Positions 1-10,399 of a stretch of 64,000 nucleotides of DNA are shown here, in pieces (position 1 is the stretch's first letter; every line of letters begins with the position of its first letter). Source of the DNA: Halichondria panicea. Its lineage: Eukaryota; Porifera; Demospongiae; Suberitida; Halichondriidae. The notes beneath the pieces were generated by a model that was not told the DNA's origin, searched no databases, and saw nothing but the letters and a program-made list of their open reading frames with translations. Both the position numbers and the translations under genes were made by a program. The stretch covers positions 2,465,525-2,529,524 of the forward strand of contig NC_087378.1 in the NCBI RefSeq assembly GCF_963675165.1, written 5' to 3'.

Positions 1-310
1 GTCTCTAGTTATGTATAATCCCATTACTATAAGTATACGTGCATTTTGTGTATCGGATATTATGTACTCCACTTTTGACTGTACCATGTGCTAGATCAAA
101 ATGGATATAAGAGGCTTTTTCTCTTGACTGATATACATGTAGATAGTTACATGTGATTATAATTATTCCTCTGTAAAACACCACAATTTGGTATGACATC
201 ATTAATTTTTCATATTTCCAGGGGGGAAACCCAGGGCACCCCCTTCTGTATGAAACCCTGCCCACTCATACTGATGTTAGTGTTACAGTAGTTATGTCTC
301 AAGGCGTAGC
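1..310. repeat. Inverted copy of the array spacer (pairs with about 1880-2110)
   Basis: Read on the minus strand, this stretch closely follows the plus strand at about 1880-2110: the same line-up of a TTATGCCTCAAGGCGTAGCC-like motif, the ACCCTGCCCAC block, the CCTCTGTAAAAC block and the GAGGCTTTTTCTC block occurs in the same order. The same spacer also lies, in the same orientation as 1880-2110, at about 9880-10110. Copy A of the gene array therefore sits between inverted copies of its spacer. I see no coding potential here. The similarity was judged by eye. Confidence 0.75.
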
Positions 311-490
311 CACATGACGAGGGATACGATAAAGCTGACTGTGTGTGTGTCTGTCTCTGTGTGTATTCCAGCGGTAACTGCTACGGTTGCAATGCGACGA
401 AAACTAACAGCTTCTATATGCTTCTAGCCACGTTCTCTTAGATTGATTCGTGGATTTGCAAACTAAAGCTTCTTTCTCGAGTTATGGCTA
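292..490 (+). repeat. Dispersed repeat family R1, copy 1
   Basis: About 200 bp beginning TTATGTCTCAAGGCGTAGCC and ending CTCGAGTTATGGCTA. A second near full-length copy is at 19422-19602, a 5' fragment at 49281-49343, and short inverted 5' ends occur at about 1890-1917 and 9876-9902. All share the palindromic head (CTCAAGGCGTAG), a GTGTGT stretch and, in the long copies, a block reading GCAATGCGACGAAAACTAAC. No open frame, tRNA-type A box or poly-A tail is visible, so the class is unknown. Confidence 0.75.
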
Positions 491-493
491 CTT

Positions 494-816
494 TCATACT
501 CACAGTGAATATGATACGAGGCTTGGAAAAGAAGGAACCGGAGAGAAACAGTGTCCCCGGGGCGGAAGGTTAAGGGGTGGTGGGATGTCTGGCCGACGAT
601 GGAACTGAATGACGATCTCGTAAAAACAATTATAAGTTTTCACCGCACAAAAAAATTATCTGTGTATACCATGTACAGTGTATTAGATCTATACTGCAAA
701 AAAAACATAATATTTTGCTATAGCTATATGCATGCAGTAAAAAAACCAAACCACGAAATATGTAAGCACTATGTAATCAGTTCCTTCTGTATAATGTTAA
801 AAGCTACTGTAACATA
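494..816. repeat. 3' spacer of array copy A
   Basis: The stretch repeats the spacer found downstream (minus-strand sense) of copies B and C. The block CTCACAGTGAATATGATAC to GTCCCCGGGGCGGAAGG recurs at about 5371-5432, and the AT-rich remainder up to the stop codon recurs around 5470-5760. It carries no gene of its own; the open frame across 551-988 is a by-product of the repeat and overlaps copy A in antisense. Confidence 0.7.
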
Positions 817-1768
817 TCATATCTCCAAAAGTGGCTCTCTAAGAGTGTTGGAATCACTGGACATCGTGAATTTATGCTCTCTTACATTCTCGTGCAACTC
901 CACTACTTGCGTCGTAACTTTGTCGGGTGCATTTCCTGGTACACTTTCAATATCCAATTCTTGTTTCTTCTTCTTGGAGAGCCTCTGAAGTTTGGGTCCG
1001 ATCTTCTTGGCTATGTGGAAGATTATAATGCAAGCAAACTGAAGGAGAGCAAAACAAACTGAGGTAGCTGTCACAGGATTAATAAGGGTATCTATTTCTC
1101 GAATATCCTGCGGTTGCATTCGATAAAATAAGAATGCTCCACCTAAGATGATGAGGTTGAGGAGGTACAAAACTTCAATCACTGACGTAATGTATAGATA
1201 TCCCACAATGGCTGTGTACACTAGCAGGAGTGTAGCTATAATTGTCGATACCAGTATGTTAGCATTCGGTCGAAGTTGACGAGAAAACAATCAATATCAC
1301 TACACGGGAGATGAGCAGAATCCCTGTCCACACTTGATGCTGTTGCTTATCTTTGAATGGACCGTAATAAGTATCAAAAAACGGCTTGAATGTGTTAATC
1401 CAGCGAAGAGGTCGGCGGTCTGACTTGACTTTTAGGAAGGGTACTAGAAGGAGGGTCAAGGTGTCCAACTACGATTAAGATAATGTGTCCGGGAGTTATT
1501 CCGTATTCAACATTTCCATCTAGTGACCAAACTTTGCGAATCGAGCCATTAGAGTCAGTAATGTCTGCTTTAGTAAACGCATTTGTGATGATCCTGAACA
1601 GCTTCCCATAAGATAGCAGAATGAGAGTGGATAAAACAGCAACAGAATTTCTACCAAAGAATCGAGTAGCTTTTATGGAATACCGATAAGATAAAATGAT
1701 GACACCAGCAATGCACCATAATTATGTATAGACAGGAAACGAACTGTAAACCACTTTTAGTTAGTTGA
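817..1768 (-). pseudogene. Array copy A: decayed 3' fragment of the beta-helix/multi-pass membrane gene
   Basis: On the minus strand this stretch encodes only the C-terminal membrane part of the protein that is intact in copy D. It starts near the segment reading LTKSGLQF in the other copies and runs to the shared end REPLLEI with its stop at 817. The frame is broken: bases are missing near 1271 (the other copies have an extra block between GCATTCG and GTCGAAG), about 30 bases are missing near 1460, and small in-frame changes occur near 1080 and 1190 (the KQWFA segment is lost). Everything upstream (signal peptide, ectodomain, first membrane segments) is absent and is replaced at about 1767 by the ZCCHC4-derived block. 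It is a dead copy from unequal exchange or truncation. Confidence 0.85.
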
Positions 1769-1891
1769 ATGGCATACAGTTACTGGACATGTATCGACAT
1801 ACAGTAAATGTTGTACTCACATATCTGCGATTAATATCCAGTATAGCAAGAAGTGAAAGGTTTCGGAACAGGATAGAGTCTCATGGAGTCT
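1767..1891 (-). pseudogene. ZCCHC4 exon 5 fragment, copy 1
   Basis: This block matches the ZCCHC4 region 24266-24372: the core CGGAACAGGATAGAGTCTCA, the donor-side ACTCACATATCTG and the following intron piece (GACATACAGTAAATG versus GACATACAATAAATG). It thus contains exon 5 of ZCCHC4 plus about 35 bp of the next intron, and similarity stops within a base or two of the exon's acceptor boundary. Small indels disrupt the frame. It lies exactly where copy A is truncated, followed by the R1 head motif. Confidence 0.8.
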
Positions 1892-2154
1892 TATGCGGCT
1901 ACGCCTTGAGGCATAACTACCTATTACATCAGTGGGCAGGGTTTCATACAGAGGGGGCACCCTGGAAATATGAAAAATTAATGCCAAGTAGTGGCGTTTT
2001 ACAGAGGAATAATTATATATACATTTAGCTATAAAATTGAATTCTACATGTATCAGTCAAATCAATTGAGAAAAAGCCTCTTATATCCGGTACAGTCAAA
2101 AGTACAGACAGGAGATTACACATCCATACACAAAATGCGTTTATTATCAGAATA

Positions 2155-2215
2155 CACTTGAGGGATACACTTGAGGGATACACTTGAGGGATACACTTGA
2201 GGGATACAGTTGTGT
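2155..2215. repeat. 13-bp tandem repeat ACACTTGAGGGAT, about four units
   Basis: The unit ACACTTGAGGGAT is repeated four times in a row (the last followed by ACAGTTG). The homologous spacer near 10150 has a single unit, so the expansion is specific to this spacer copy. Confidence 0.9.
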
Positions 2216-2430
2216 GTCTATCCCTGTCTTGTAAAAACAATGAGTTTTCACCGCACAATAATAAATTGTGTGTATACCATACTATGTGTTAGATCTAGAC
2301 TAAACTGCAAAAAATATAACTATACATGTATATTATGCATGCAGACAAAAAACTAAACCAAAATACGTAAGCACTATGTACACACTATTAATCAGTTCCT
2401 TCTGTATAATGTTAAAGCTACTGTAACTTA

Positions 2431-5357
2431 TCATATCTCCAAAAGTGGCTCTCTAAGAGTGTTGGAATCACTGGACATCGTGAATTTATGCTCTCTTGCA
2501 TTCTCGTGCAACTCCACTACTTGCGTCGTAACTTTGTTGGGTGCATTTTCTGGTGCACCTTCAATATCCAATTCTTGTTTCTTCTTCTTGGAGAGCCTCT
2601 GAAGTTTGGGTCCGATCTTCTTGGCTATGTGGAAGATTATAATACAAGCAAACTGCAGGAGAGCAAAACAAACTGAGGTAGCTGTCACAGGATTAAGGGT
2701 ATCTATTTCTCGAATATCCTGTGGTTGCATTCGATAAAATAAGAATGCTCCACCTAAGATGATGAGGTTGAGGAGGTACAACACTTCAAGCACTGACGCA
2801 AACCACTGCTTGTATAGATATCCCACAATGGCTGTGTACACTAGCAGGAGTGTAGCTATAATGGTTGATACCAGTATGTTAGCATTCGGATTGGAAGTCG
2901 AAGTTGACGAGAAAACAATCAATATCACTACACGGGAGATGAGCAGAATCCCCGTCCACACTTGATGCTGTTGCTTGTTTTTGAAAGGACCGTAATAAGT
3001 ATCAAAAAATGGCTTGAATCTGTTTATCCAGCGAAGAGGTTGGTGATCTGACTTGACTTTTAGGAAGGGTACTACAAGGAGAGTCAAGGTGAATGGCAAC
3101 CAAAACAATAGCATAAAGAGTAGTCCAACCACGAGTAAGACAATGTGTCTGGGAGTTATTCCGTATTCAACATTTCCATCTAGTGACCAAACTTTGCGAA
3201 TCGAGCCATTAATGTCTGCTTTAGTAAACACATTTGTGATAATCCTGAACAGCTTCCCATAAGATAGCAGGATGAGAGTGGATAAAACAGCAACAGAATT
3301 TCTACCAAAGAATCGAGTAGCTTTTATGGAATGCCGAGAAGCTAAAATGATGAGACCAGCAATGCACCATATGTAGACTGGAAACACAAACTGTAAACCA
3401 CTTTTAGTTAGTTGATCCAAATTTTGGCTGAAACATGTCTCAATACCAAAATCCAGATTAATCCAAGCTATAGGCACAGTGATGATGTAGTAACTAATGT
3501 TCTTGCCCTGCTGTGGGAACAATATAGCATTGTTAATCCACACAATATTTGCGTAGAATATGAGTCCATTTATGGTACCATTGGCAACTGTGAAATCGAA
3601 GAGTGTAATCATAGCAACCAGTATAATTCCAAGGATGGCGAACACTATCAACAGAGCAATATAATTATCGTCACATTGTCTGCATCGATTACTTCCTAAT
3701 TGCAGGCTGTAGTTTCCTTTACATTTCCCACACAAAATTCCAGCACGGTTCGAGCTGCATTGTGAATCAGGGGATCTCAAGTCAACCGGTGTTGAGGTTT
3801 GATTGCAGTAGTCACTATGACAGTATTGATGCCAGTAGTAAAAGTCAGTTTCATTTTTGGCTGTGTCCATTCCCACCCACACAGTTCCTCCTCTGGTGAT
3901 GTAGCCAGTGTGGTTTTGAATCTCACAGGTCAACTTCAACTGCTTAGTGTTTTCGTCGCATTCGCACACCCCTATAGTTTTATTAAGCTGAAACCCCAGT
4001 GGACAGTTATCCACAGTGATGTCAATGTAGATGGACGTAGTGAGAAGAGCTGTACACGGTAGTTCTGGGTATAAGGTTGTATCGGTGCATACATCAGAGT
4101 GTATGCTGTTTACACTGTCTTCAATTATATTGTGATGATGATATTCTTTAACAGAGAGGCCCAATTTAAGGGGCCTGCTTGTTTGGTTGGACAATACTGT
4201 ATACGTTAGTTTCTTACATTGGACATAAGCATTGATAGATTGTATACGTTGACTATCACTGATATTTCCAGCCTGCCCATCCAGCACAGTAGCAATCACA
4301 GTTCCTGTTACTCTGCTAAAGTTGAATCCCACGAGAGCTACGGAAGTCTCAAACCTCTCTCCCGGAAACCTCGTCTCGTTAATTACAAGGTACGCACGGT
4401 TTTGGCACTGTGGTGTATCGTTTACACAGAAACACACTCGAGAAGGGTCTGACGCAAGTTGAAAAGTACTCGGTACTGAATTGTCGAAATTAAAGATACT
4501 ATTCTCTGAAACTGAGCAATACTTATCAAAGTATGATATTTTTGTTAGTCCAAAAATGTCCCTTCCACCGAAACCAGCATTGTTCCCAAAGAACTTCACT
4601 TGAGTATCACCACTGGCATTATAAAAGCAAGGTCTATTAGTGACAAAATTATGAATATAGGCGAATAAATCATCTTTCTTGATTCCGTTTTCCACAGCAA
4701 CTAGTAGCTTTGGAAGGAAAGGTGGCACTGTAGCAATGTAGATCCCCCCACCATACTCAATAGCAGTATTGTTCTCGAAGCGTGTAGTCGATCCTGAATC
4801 AAACAACACTGTTGATTGATACAGGGCCAGTCCACCTCCCCTATCGGCAACATTGTTAGAAAACACAGTCTCTCCTGCCATCTGGAAGGTACTTTGGTAG
4901 GCTAGAATCGGTGTTTCTCTGTTGTTATCGAATATACAGTCCCTGAAAATTGCTTCTTCCATTAATAACCATATTCCAACAACATTGTTTCGTGTGAAAT
5001 TACAATGATCCATTTCAATGATTGGGCCAAAAAATAATACATCATCGTTCATAGCTAGCCCAACTCCAATATTATTGCTTTCAATCCGCGAGTTTCTGAG
5101 TGATAAGCCTGAGTTTAATGCTACATAGCCGATACCATTGTCGCTTAGCTCTGAATTGACAATTGTCACATTTGGTATGACATTAGTATATAATCCATAG
5201 TTGTCCGTGTGAAATATTATACTGTCTTGAATCAAAAGTTCCTTTACAAACTGGACAAAAGCTCCTTGACGATTATGAGATATAGTGGAGTTTTTGATTG
5301 TTATGTACGAGTTTGGGTACACACTGATAATGCCATATTCCGTGTATTTAGTGAATT
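2431..5357 (-). pseudogene. Array copy B: 5'-truncated beta-helix/multi-pass membrane gene
   Basis: An uninterrupted frame (2431-5322, 963 codons) follows copy D from the beta-helix segment beginning YPNSYITIKN to the C-terminal REPLLEI. It contains the rest of the repeat-rich ectodomain, the cysteine-rich stretch (CSSNRAGILCGKC) and all the membrane segments. Similarity to C and D continues upstream to about 5357 (TKYTEYG) and then breaks abruptly into array spacer, so the signal peptide and roughly the first 215 residues are missing. Without a signal peptide the product would not be made as in D, so I call it a truncated copy. However, the frame has stayed open, so truncation is recent or an upstream exon supplies the start. 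The Met at 5322 replaces a Val in copies C and D and is probably not a true start. Confidence 0.75.
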
Positions 5358-5762
5358 TTATTGTGTTTTACTCACAGTGAATATGATATGAGGCTTGGAA
5401 AAAGGAGAGAAACAGTGTCCCCGGGGCGGAAGGTCAATGGGTGGTAGAACGTCTGGCCGATGATGGAACTGAACAACAACTCATAAAAACAATAATAAAT
5501 TATGTGTGTATACCATACAATGTGTTAGCTGCAAAAATACTATTTATTTTGCTATAACTATATACATGCATGCAGTCAAAAAACCAAACCACAAAATCCG
5601 TAAGCACTATGTACACACTATTAATCGATCAGTTCCTTCTGTTCTTCATAATATTTTGCTATAGCTATATGCATGCAGTAAAAAAACCAAACCACGAAAT
5701 ATGTAAGCACTATGTAATCAGTTCCTTCTGTATAATGTTAAAAGCTACTGTAACATATCATA
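5358..5762. repeat. Array spacer between copies B and C, with internal duplication
   Basis: It repeats 494-816, and part of it is itself doubled: the block ATATTTTGCTATAGCTATATGCATGCAGT and the following CCAAACCAC run occur at about 5540-5600 and again at 5645-5700. No gene is seen. Confidence 0.65.
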
Positions 5763-6080
5763 TCTCCAAAAGTGGCTCTCTAAGAGTGTTGGAATCACTG
5801 GACATCGTGAATTTATGCTCTCTTGCATTCTCGTGCAACTCCACTACTTGCATCGTAACTTTGTCGGGTGCATTTTCTGGTACACTTTCAATATCCAATT
5901 CTTGTTTCTTCTTCTTGTCTCCAAAAGTGGCTCTCTAAGAGTGTTGGAATCACTGGACATCGTGAATTTATGCTCTCTTACATTCTCGTGCAACTCCACT
6001 ACTTGCGTCGTAACTTTGTCGGGTGCATTTCCTGGTACACTTTCAATATCCAATTCTTGTTTCTTCTTCTTGGAGAGCCT
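5763..6080. repeat. Tandem duplication (about 157 bp) of the copy C 3' end
   Basis: The segment from CTCCAAAAGTGGCTCTCTAA to TTCTTCTTCTTG at 5763-5919 is repeated directly at 5920-6077. It covers the last coding residues and stop codon of the array gene. In the unit next to the gene body the usual stop is removed by the junction, so the frame reads on for about 24 extra residues and stops at 5844. Confidence 0.85.
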
Positions 6081-9000
6081 CTGAAGCTTGGGTCCGATCT
6101 TCTTGGCTATGTGGAAGATTATAATGCAAGCAAACTGAAGGAGAGCAAAACAAACTGAGGTAGCTGTCACTGGATTAAGGGTATCTATTTCTCGAATATC
6201 TTGTGGTTGCATTCGATAAAATAAGAATGCTCCACCTAAGATGATGAGGTTGAGGAGGTACAACACTTCAAGCACTGATGCAAACCACTGCTTGTAGAGA
6301 TATCCCACAATGGCTGTGTACACTAGCAGGAGTGTAGCTATAATTGTCGATACCAGTATGTTAGCATTCGGATTAAAAGTCGAAGTGGACGAGAAAACAA
6401 TCAATACCACTACACGGGAGATGAGCAGAATCTCTGTCCACACTTGATGCTGTTGCTTATCTTTGAATGGACCGTAATAAGAATCAAAAAACGGCTTGAA
6501 TGTGTTAATCCAGCGAAGAGGTCGGCGGTCTGACTTGACTTTTAGGAAGGGTACTAGAAGGAGAGTCAAGGTGAATGGCAACCAAAACAATAGCATAAAG
6601 AGTAGTGCAACCACGATTAAGACAATGTGTCCGGGAGTTATTCCGTATTCAACATTTCCATCTAGTGACCAAACTTTACGAATAGAGCCATTAGAGTCAG
6701 TAATGTCTGCTTTAGTAAACGCTTTTGTGATGATCCTGAACAGCTTCCCATAAGATAGCAGGATGAGAGTAGATAAAACAGCAACAGAATTTCTACCAAA
6801 GAATCGAGTAGCTTTTATGGAATACCGAGAAGCTAAAATTATGAGACCAGCAATGCACCATATGTAGACTGGAAACACAAACTGTAAACCACTTTTAGTT
6901 AGTTGATCCAAATTTTGGCTGAAACATGTCTCAATACCAAAATCCAGATTAATCCAAGCTATAGGCACAGTGATGATGTAGTAGCCAATGTTCTGTCTGC
7001 CCTGCTGTGGGAACAATATAGCATTGTTAATCACACAACATTTGCGTAGAATATGAGTCCATTTATGGTACCATTGGCAACTGTGAAATCGAAGAGTGTA
7101 ATCATAGCAACCAGTATAATTCCAAGGATGGCGAACACTATCAACAGAGCAACAGAACTATTGTCACATTGTTTGCATCGATTACTTCCTAATTGCAGGC
7201 TGTAGTTTCCTTTACATTTCCCACACAAAATTCCAGCACGGTTCGAACTACATTGTGAAACAGGTGATCTCAAGTCAACCAATGTTGAGGTTTGATTGCA
7301 GTAGTCACTATGACAGTATTGATGCCAGTAGTAAAGGTCAGTTTCATTTTTGGCTGTGTCCATTCCCACCCACACAGTTCCTTCTCTGGTGATGTAGCCA
7401 GTGTGATTTTGAATATCACAGGTCAACTTCAACTGCTTAGTGTTTTCGTCGCATTCGCACACCCCTAAAGTTTTATTAAGCTGAAACCCCAGTGGACAGT
7501 TATCCACAGTGATGTTAATGTAGATGGACGTAGTGAGAAGAGCTGTACACAGTAGTGGGGAGGTTGTATCGGTGCATGCATCGGAGTATACGCTGTTTAC
7601 ACTGTCTTTAATTATATCGTTATGATTGTCTTGAACAAACAATTCTTTAACAGAGAGGCCCAATTTAAGGGGCCTACTTGTTTGGTTAGACAATACTGTA
7701 TACGTTAGTTCCCTACATTGGACATAGGCATTAATAGATTGTATATTTTGACTGTCACTGATATTTCCAGCCTGCCCATCCAGCACAGTAGCAAACACAG
7801 CTCCTGTTACTCTGCTAAAGTTGAATCCCACGAGAGCTACAGAAGTCTCAAAGCTCTCCCCTGGAAACCTTGTCTCGTTAACTACAAGGTACGCACGGTT
7901 TTGGCACTGTGGTGTATCGTTTACACAGAAACACACTCGAGAAGGGTCTGACGCAAGTTGAAAAGTACTTGGTACTGAATTGTCGAAATCAAAGATACTA
8001 TGCTCTGAAACTGAGCAATGCTCCTCAAAATACGATGTTCTTGTTAGTCCAAAGATGTCTCTTCCACCAAAACCAGCATTATTCCCAAAAAATTTCACTT
8101 GAGTATCACCACTGGCATAAGAATAAAAGCAAGGTCTATTAGTGATAAAACTATCGATATAGACAAACAAATCCTCTGTTTTGATTCCGTTTTCCACAGC
8201 AACTAGTAGCAGCGGAAGAAGAGGTGGAGCTGTAGCAATGTAGATCCCCCCACCATACTCAATAGCTGTATTGTTCTCAAACTGTGTAGTCGATCCTGAA
8301 TCAAAAAACACTGTTGATTGATACAAGGCCAGTCCACCTCCCCTTTTGGCAATATTGTTAGAAAACACAGTTTCTCCTGCCATCTGGAAGGTACTTTGGT
8401 AGGCTAGGATCGGTGTTTCTCTGCTGTTATCGAATATACAGTCCCTGAAAATTGCTTCTTCTTTTTTGTAAGTTAATAACCAAATTCCAACAACACTGTT
8501 TCGTGTGAAATTACAATGATCCATTTCAACGATTGGGCCAAAAAATAATACATCATCAATCATAGCTAGTGAAAGTCCAATCTCATTGCTATCAATCCGA
8601 GAGTTTCTGAGTGTTATGCCCGAGTTTAATGATGCATAGCCAACACTATTTTCACTGATCTCCGAATTGACAATTGTCACATTTGGTATGACATTAGTAT
8701 ATAATCCATAGTTGTCAGTCTGAAATATCATACTGTCTTGAATCAAAAGTTTCTTTACAAACTGGACAAAAGCTCCTTGACGATTATGAGATATAGTGGA
8801 GTTTTTGATTGTTATGTACGAGTTTGGGTACACACTGATAATGCCATATTCCGTGTATTTAGTGAAGACACTGTTTTGGAGTGTAATAGAGTAGTATCCA
8901 TTCATTGGTAAGTGACGCGGTGAGTATGAAAAAAAGCCATCCCCATAAACAGAGTATCCATTGAAACTCGAATCACTTATTTCAGCAGTAACATTTATAC

Positions 9001-9469
9001 TTCCAGATACTTCCAAGCCACCAATACACCAGTCACACCATTGGATAGTTACTTTATGGTCTTCGATTTCAGAATCATCACTTACATTGACAAATAGTGC
9101 AACCTTCTCAAAAGAAAGTCCTTTGATCAAAATATTTGATGCATTTGCTATGATTGCTAGTCTGTCAGATCGACCAATAACTTTCAGTAGTTGCCGTTGG
9201 TTTAGAAGTGCTGGCTGTAAAATTATATTGAGCTCACTTACAACATACAGGAGGCTGTTGAGGTCGTGGACTCCCTCCAGGAATGTCAGGGTGATGTTGT
9301 TGTAGCCAGCTAATAAAGTCTGGTTCTGAGCAAACTGGTCTAGGGTGTGACAAGGTGCAGGACAGTCAGTTGCTGGGAGAGTTGGAGCAATATAGAAGGT
9401 CTCTGCCATGCATGGAGAGAGGAGACCAGTTGTCACTAGCAGGCCCACTAGTTGAAGCATCTTGTTCAT
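5844..9469 (-). pseudogene. Array copy C: near full-length beta-helix/multi-pass membrane gene with a frameshift
   Basis: The first frame (9469 to 7031) has a start at M(N)KMLQL, a hydrophobic signal peptide ending near CMAETF, the beta-helix ectodomain and the cysteine-rich part, and ends just after the segment GLIFYANVV. The second frame (7034 to 5844) continues with INNAILFPQQG and the remaining membrane segments. Compared with copies B and D, one base is missing at about 7032 (AATCACACAA versus AATCCACACAA), turning a Trp codon into a stop. Its 3' end is altered by a 157-bp duplication, which replaces the usual LLEI end by about 24 unrelated residues. It is a recently disabled copy, unless the missing base is a sequencing or assembly error. 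Confidence 0.8.
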
Positions 9470-9475
9470 TGCATG

Positions 9476-9521
9476 CTATATATAGCTCAATTATAAAGCT
9501 TTTTATGGCTTCTTGCAGAAA
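9476..9521 (-). promoter_or_regulatory. Putative core promoter of copy C, shared with copy D
   Basis: The minus strand reads TTCTGCAAGAAGCCATAAAA followed by AGCTTTATAA just upstream of the copy C start. Copy D has the same block (TTCTGCAAGAAGTCATAAAA, GGCTTTA) at 14098-14127. CATAAAA is TATA-like and is the best-conserved upstream sequence of the two near-complete copies. A second TATATATAG lies at 9476-9484, very close to the ATG. This is inference from conservation only. Confidence 0.4.
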
Positions 9522-9744
9522 AAGGGGGCTGCTGGGCGGAGTTGCAGAGTGGTAAAGTAATTTCAATATGAACCAAATTGAACATTGCATGTAGTAAGAA
9601 GTGATAAGAACAGCAAAACAAAAAAGACATCATTTTCTCATTGTATAGTGAGATAACTAGAGAACTGTAATAATTATACGTCCACAGAATAAACTAGTGA
9701 CACATTAGATTCCCTTGTCGTCTTGGGTTTTGTGGGGAAGTAGG

Positions 9745-9875
9745 TGAATGGCATACAGTTACTGGACATGTATCGACATACAGTAAATGTTGTACTCACA
9801 TATCTGTGATCAATGTCCAGTATAATATAGCAAGAAGTGAAAGGTTTTGGAACAGGATAGAGTCTCATGGAGTCT
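9745..9875 (-). pseudogene. ZCCHC4 exon 5 fragment, copy 2
   Basis: The same ZCCHC4-derived block as at 1767-1891: GAACAGGATAGAGTCTCATG, TGATCAATGTCCAGTA and the donor-side ACTCACATATCTG are all present, with a short insertion (TATAATA) inside the former exon that breaks its frame. It is followed by the R1 head motif and by spacer that matches 1900-2430, so the block was duplicated together with the array spacer. Confidence 0.8.
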
Positions 9876-10399
9876 CGTGCGGCTACGCCTTGAGGCATAA
9901 CTACTTAACATCAGTATGAGTGGGCAGGGTTTCATACAGAGGGGGCGCCCTGGAATTCCCCCCCTGGAAATATAAAAATTAATGCCAAATAGTTGTGTTT
10001 TACAGAGGAATAATTATAATTATATACATTTAGCTATAAAATTGAATTCTACATGTATCAGACAAATCAATTGAGAAAAAGCCTCTTATATCTGGTACAG
10101 TCAAAAGTTCAGACAGGAGATTACACATCCATACACAAAATGCATTTATTTCAGAATACACTTGAGGGATACAGTTGTGTGTCTATCCCTGCATGTCTCG
10201 TAAAAACAATGAGTTTTCACCGCACAATAATAAATTATGTGTGTATACTATACCATACAATGTGTTAGATCTAAACTGCAAAAAATACTATAACTATAAT
10301 TATGGCATGCAGACAAAAAACTAAACCAAAATACGTAAGCACTATGTACACACTATTAATCAGTTCCTTCTGTATAATGTTAAAAATTACTGTAACATA
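9876..10399. repeat. Array spacer between copies C and D
   Basis: It matches 1892-2430 nearly throughout (R1 head, CTGCCCAC block, GAGAAAAAGCCTCTTATAT, then the AT-rich part up to the stop codon of the downstream gene). It differs by having one rather than four ACACTTGAGGGAT units. No gene is seen. Confidence 0.75.

Noticed and set aside
551-1062. Plus-strand open frames over copy A (and equivalents near 2488, 5570, 5868, 10302)
   Set aside because: They are antisense shadows of the membrane-protein C-terminus and recur wherever the array does.
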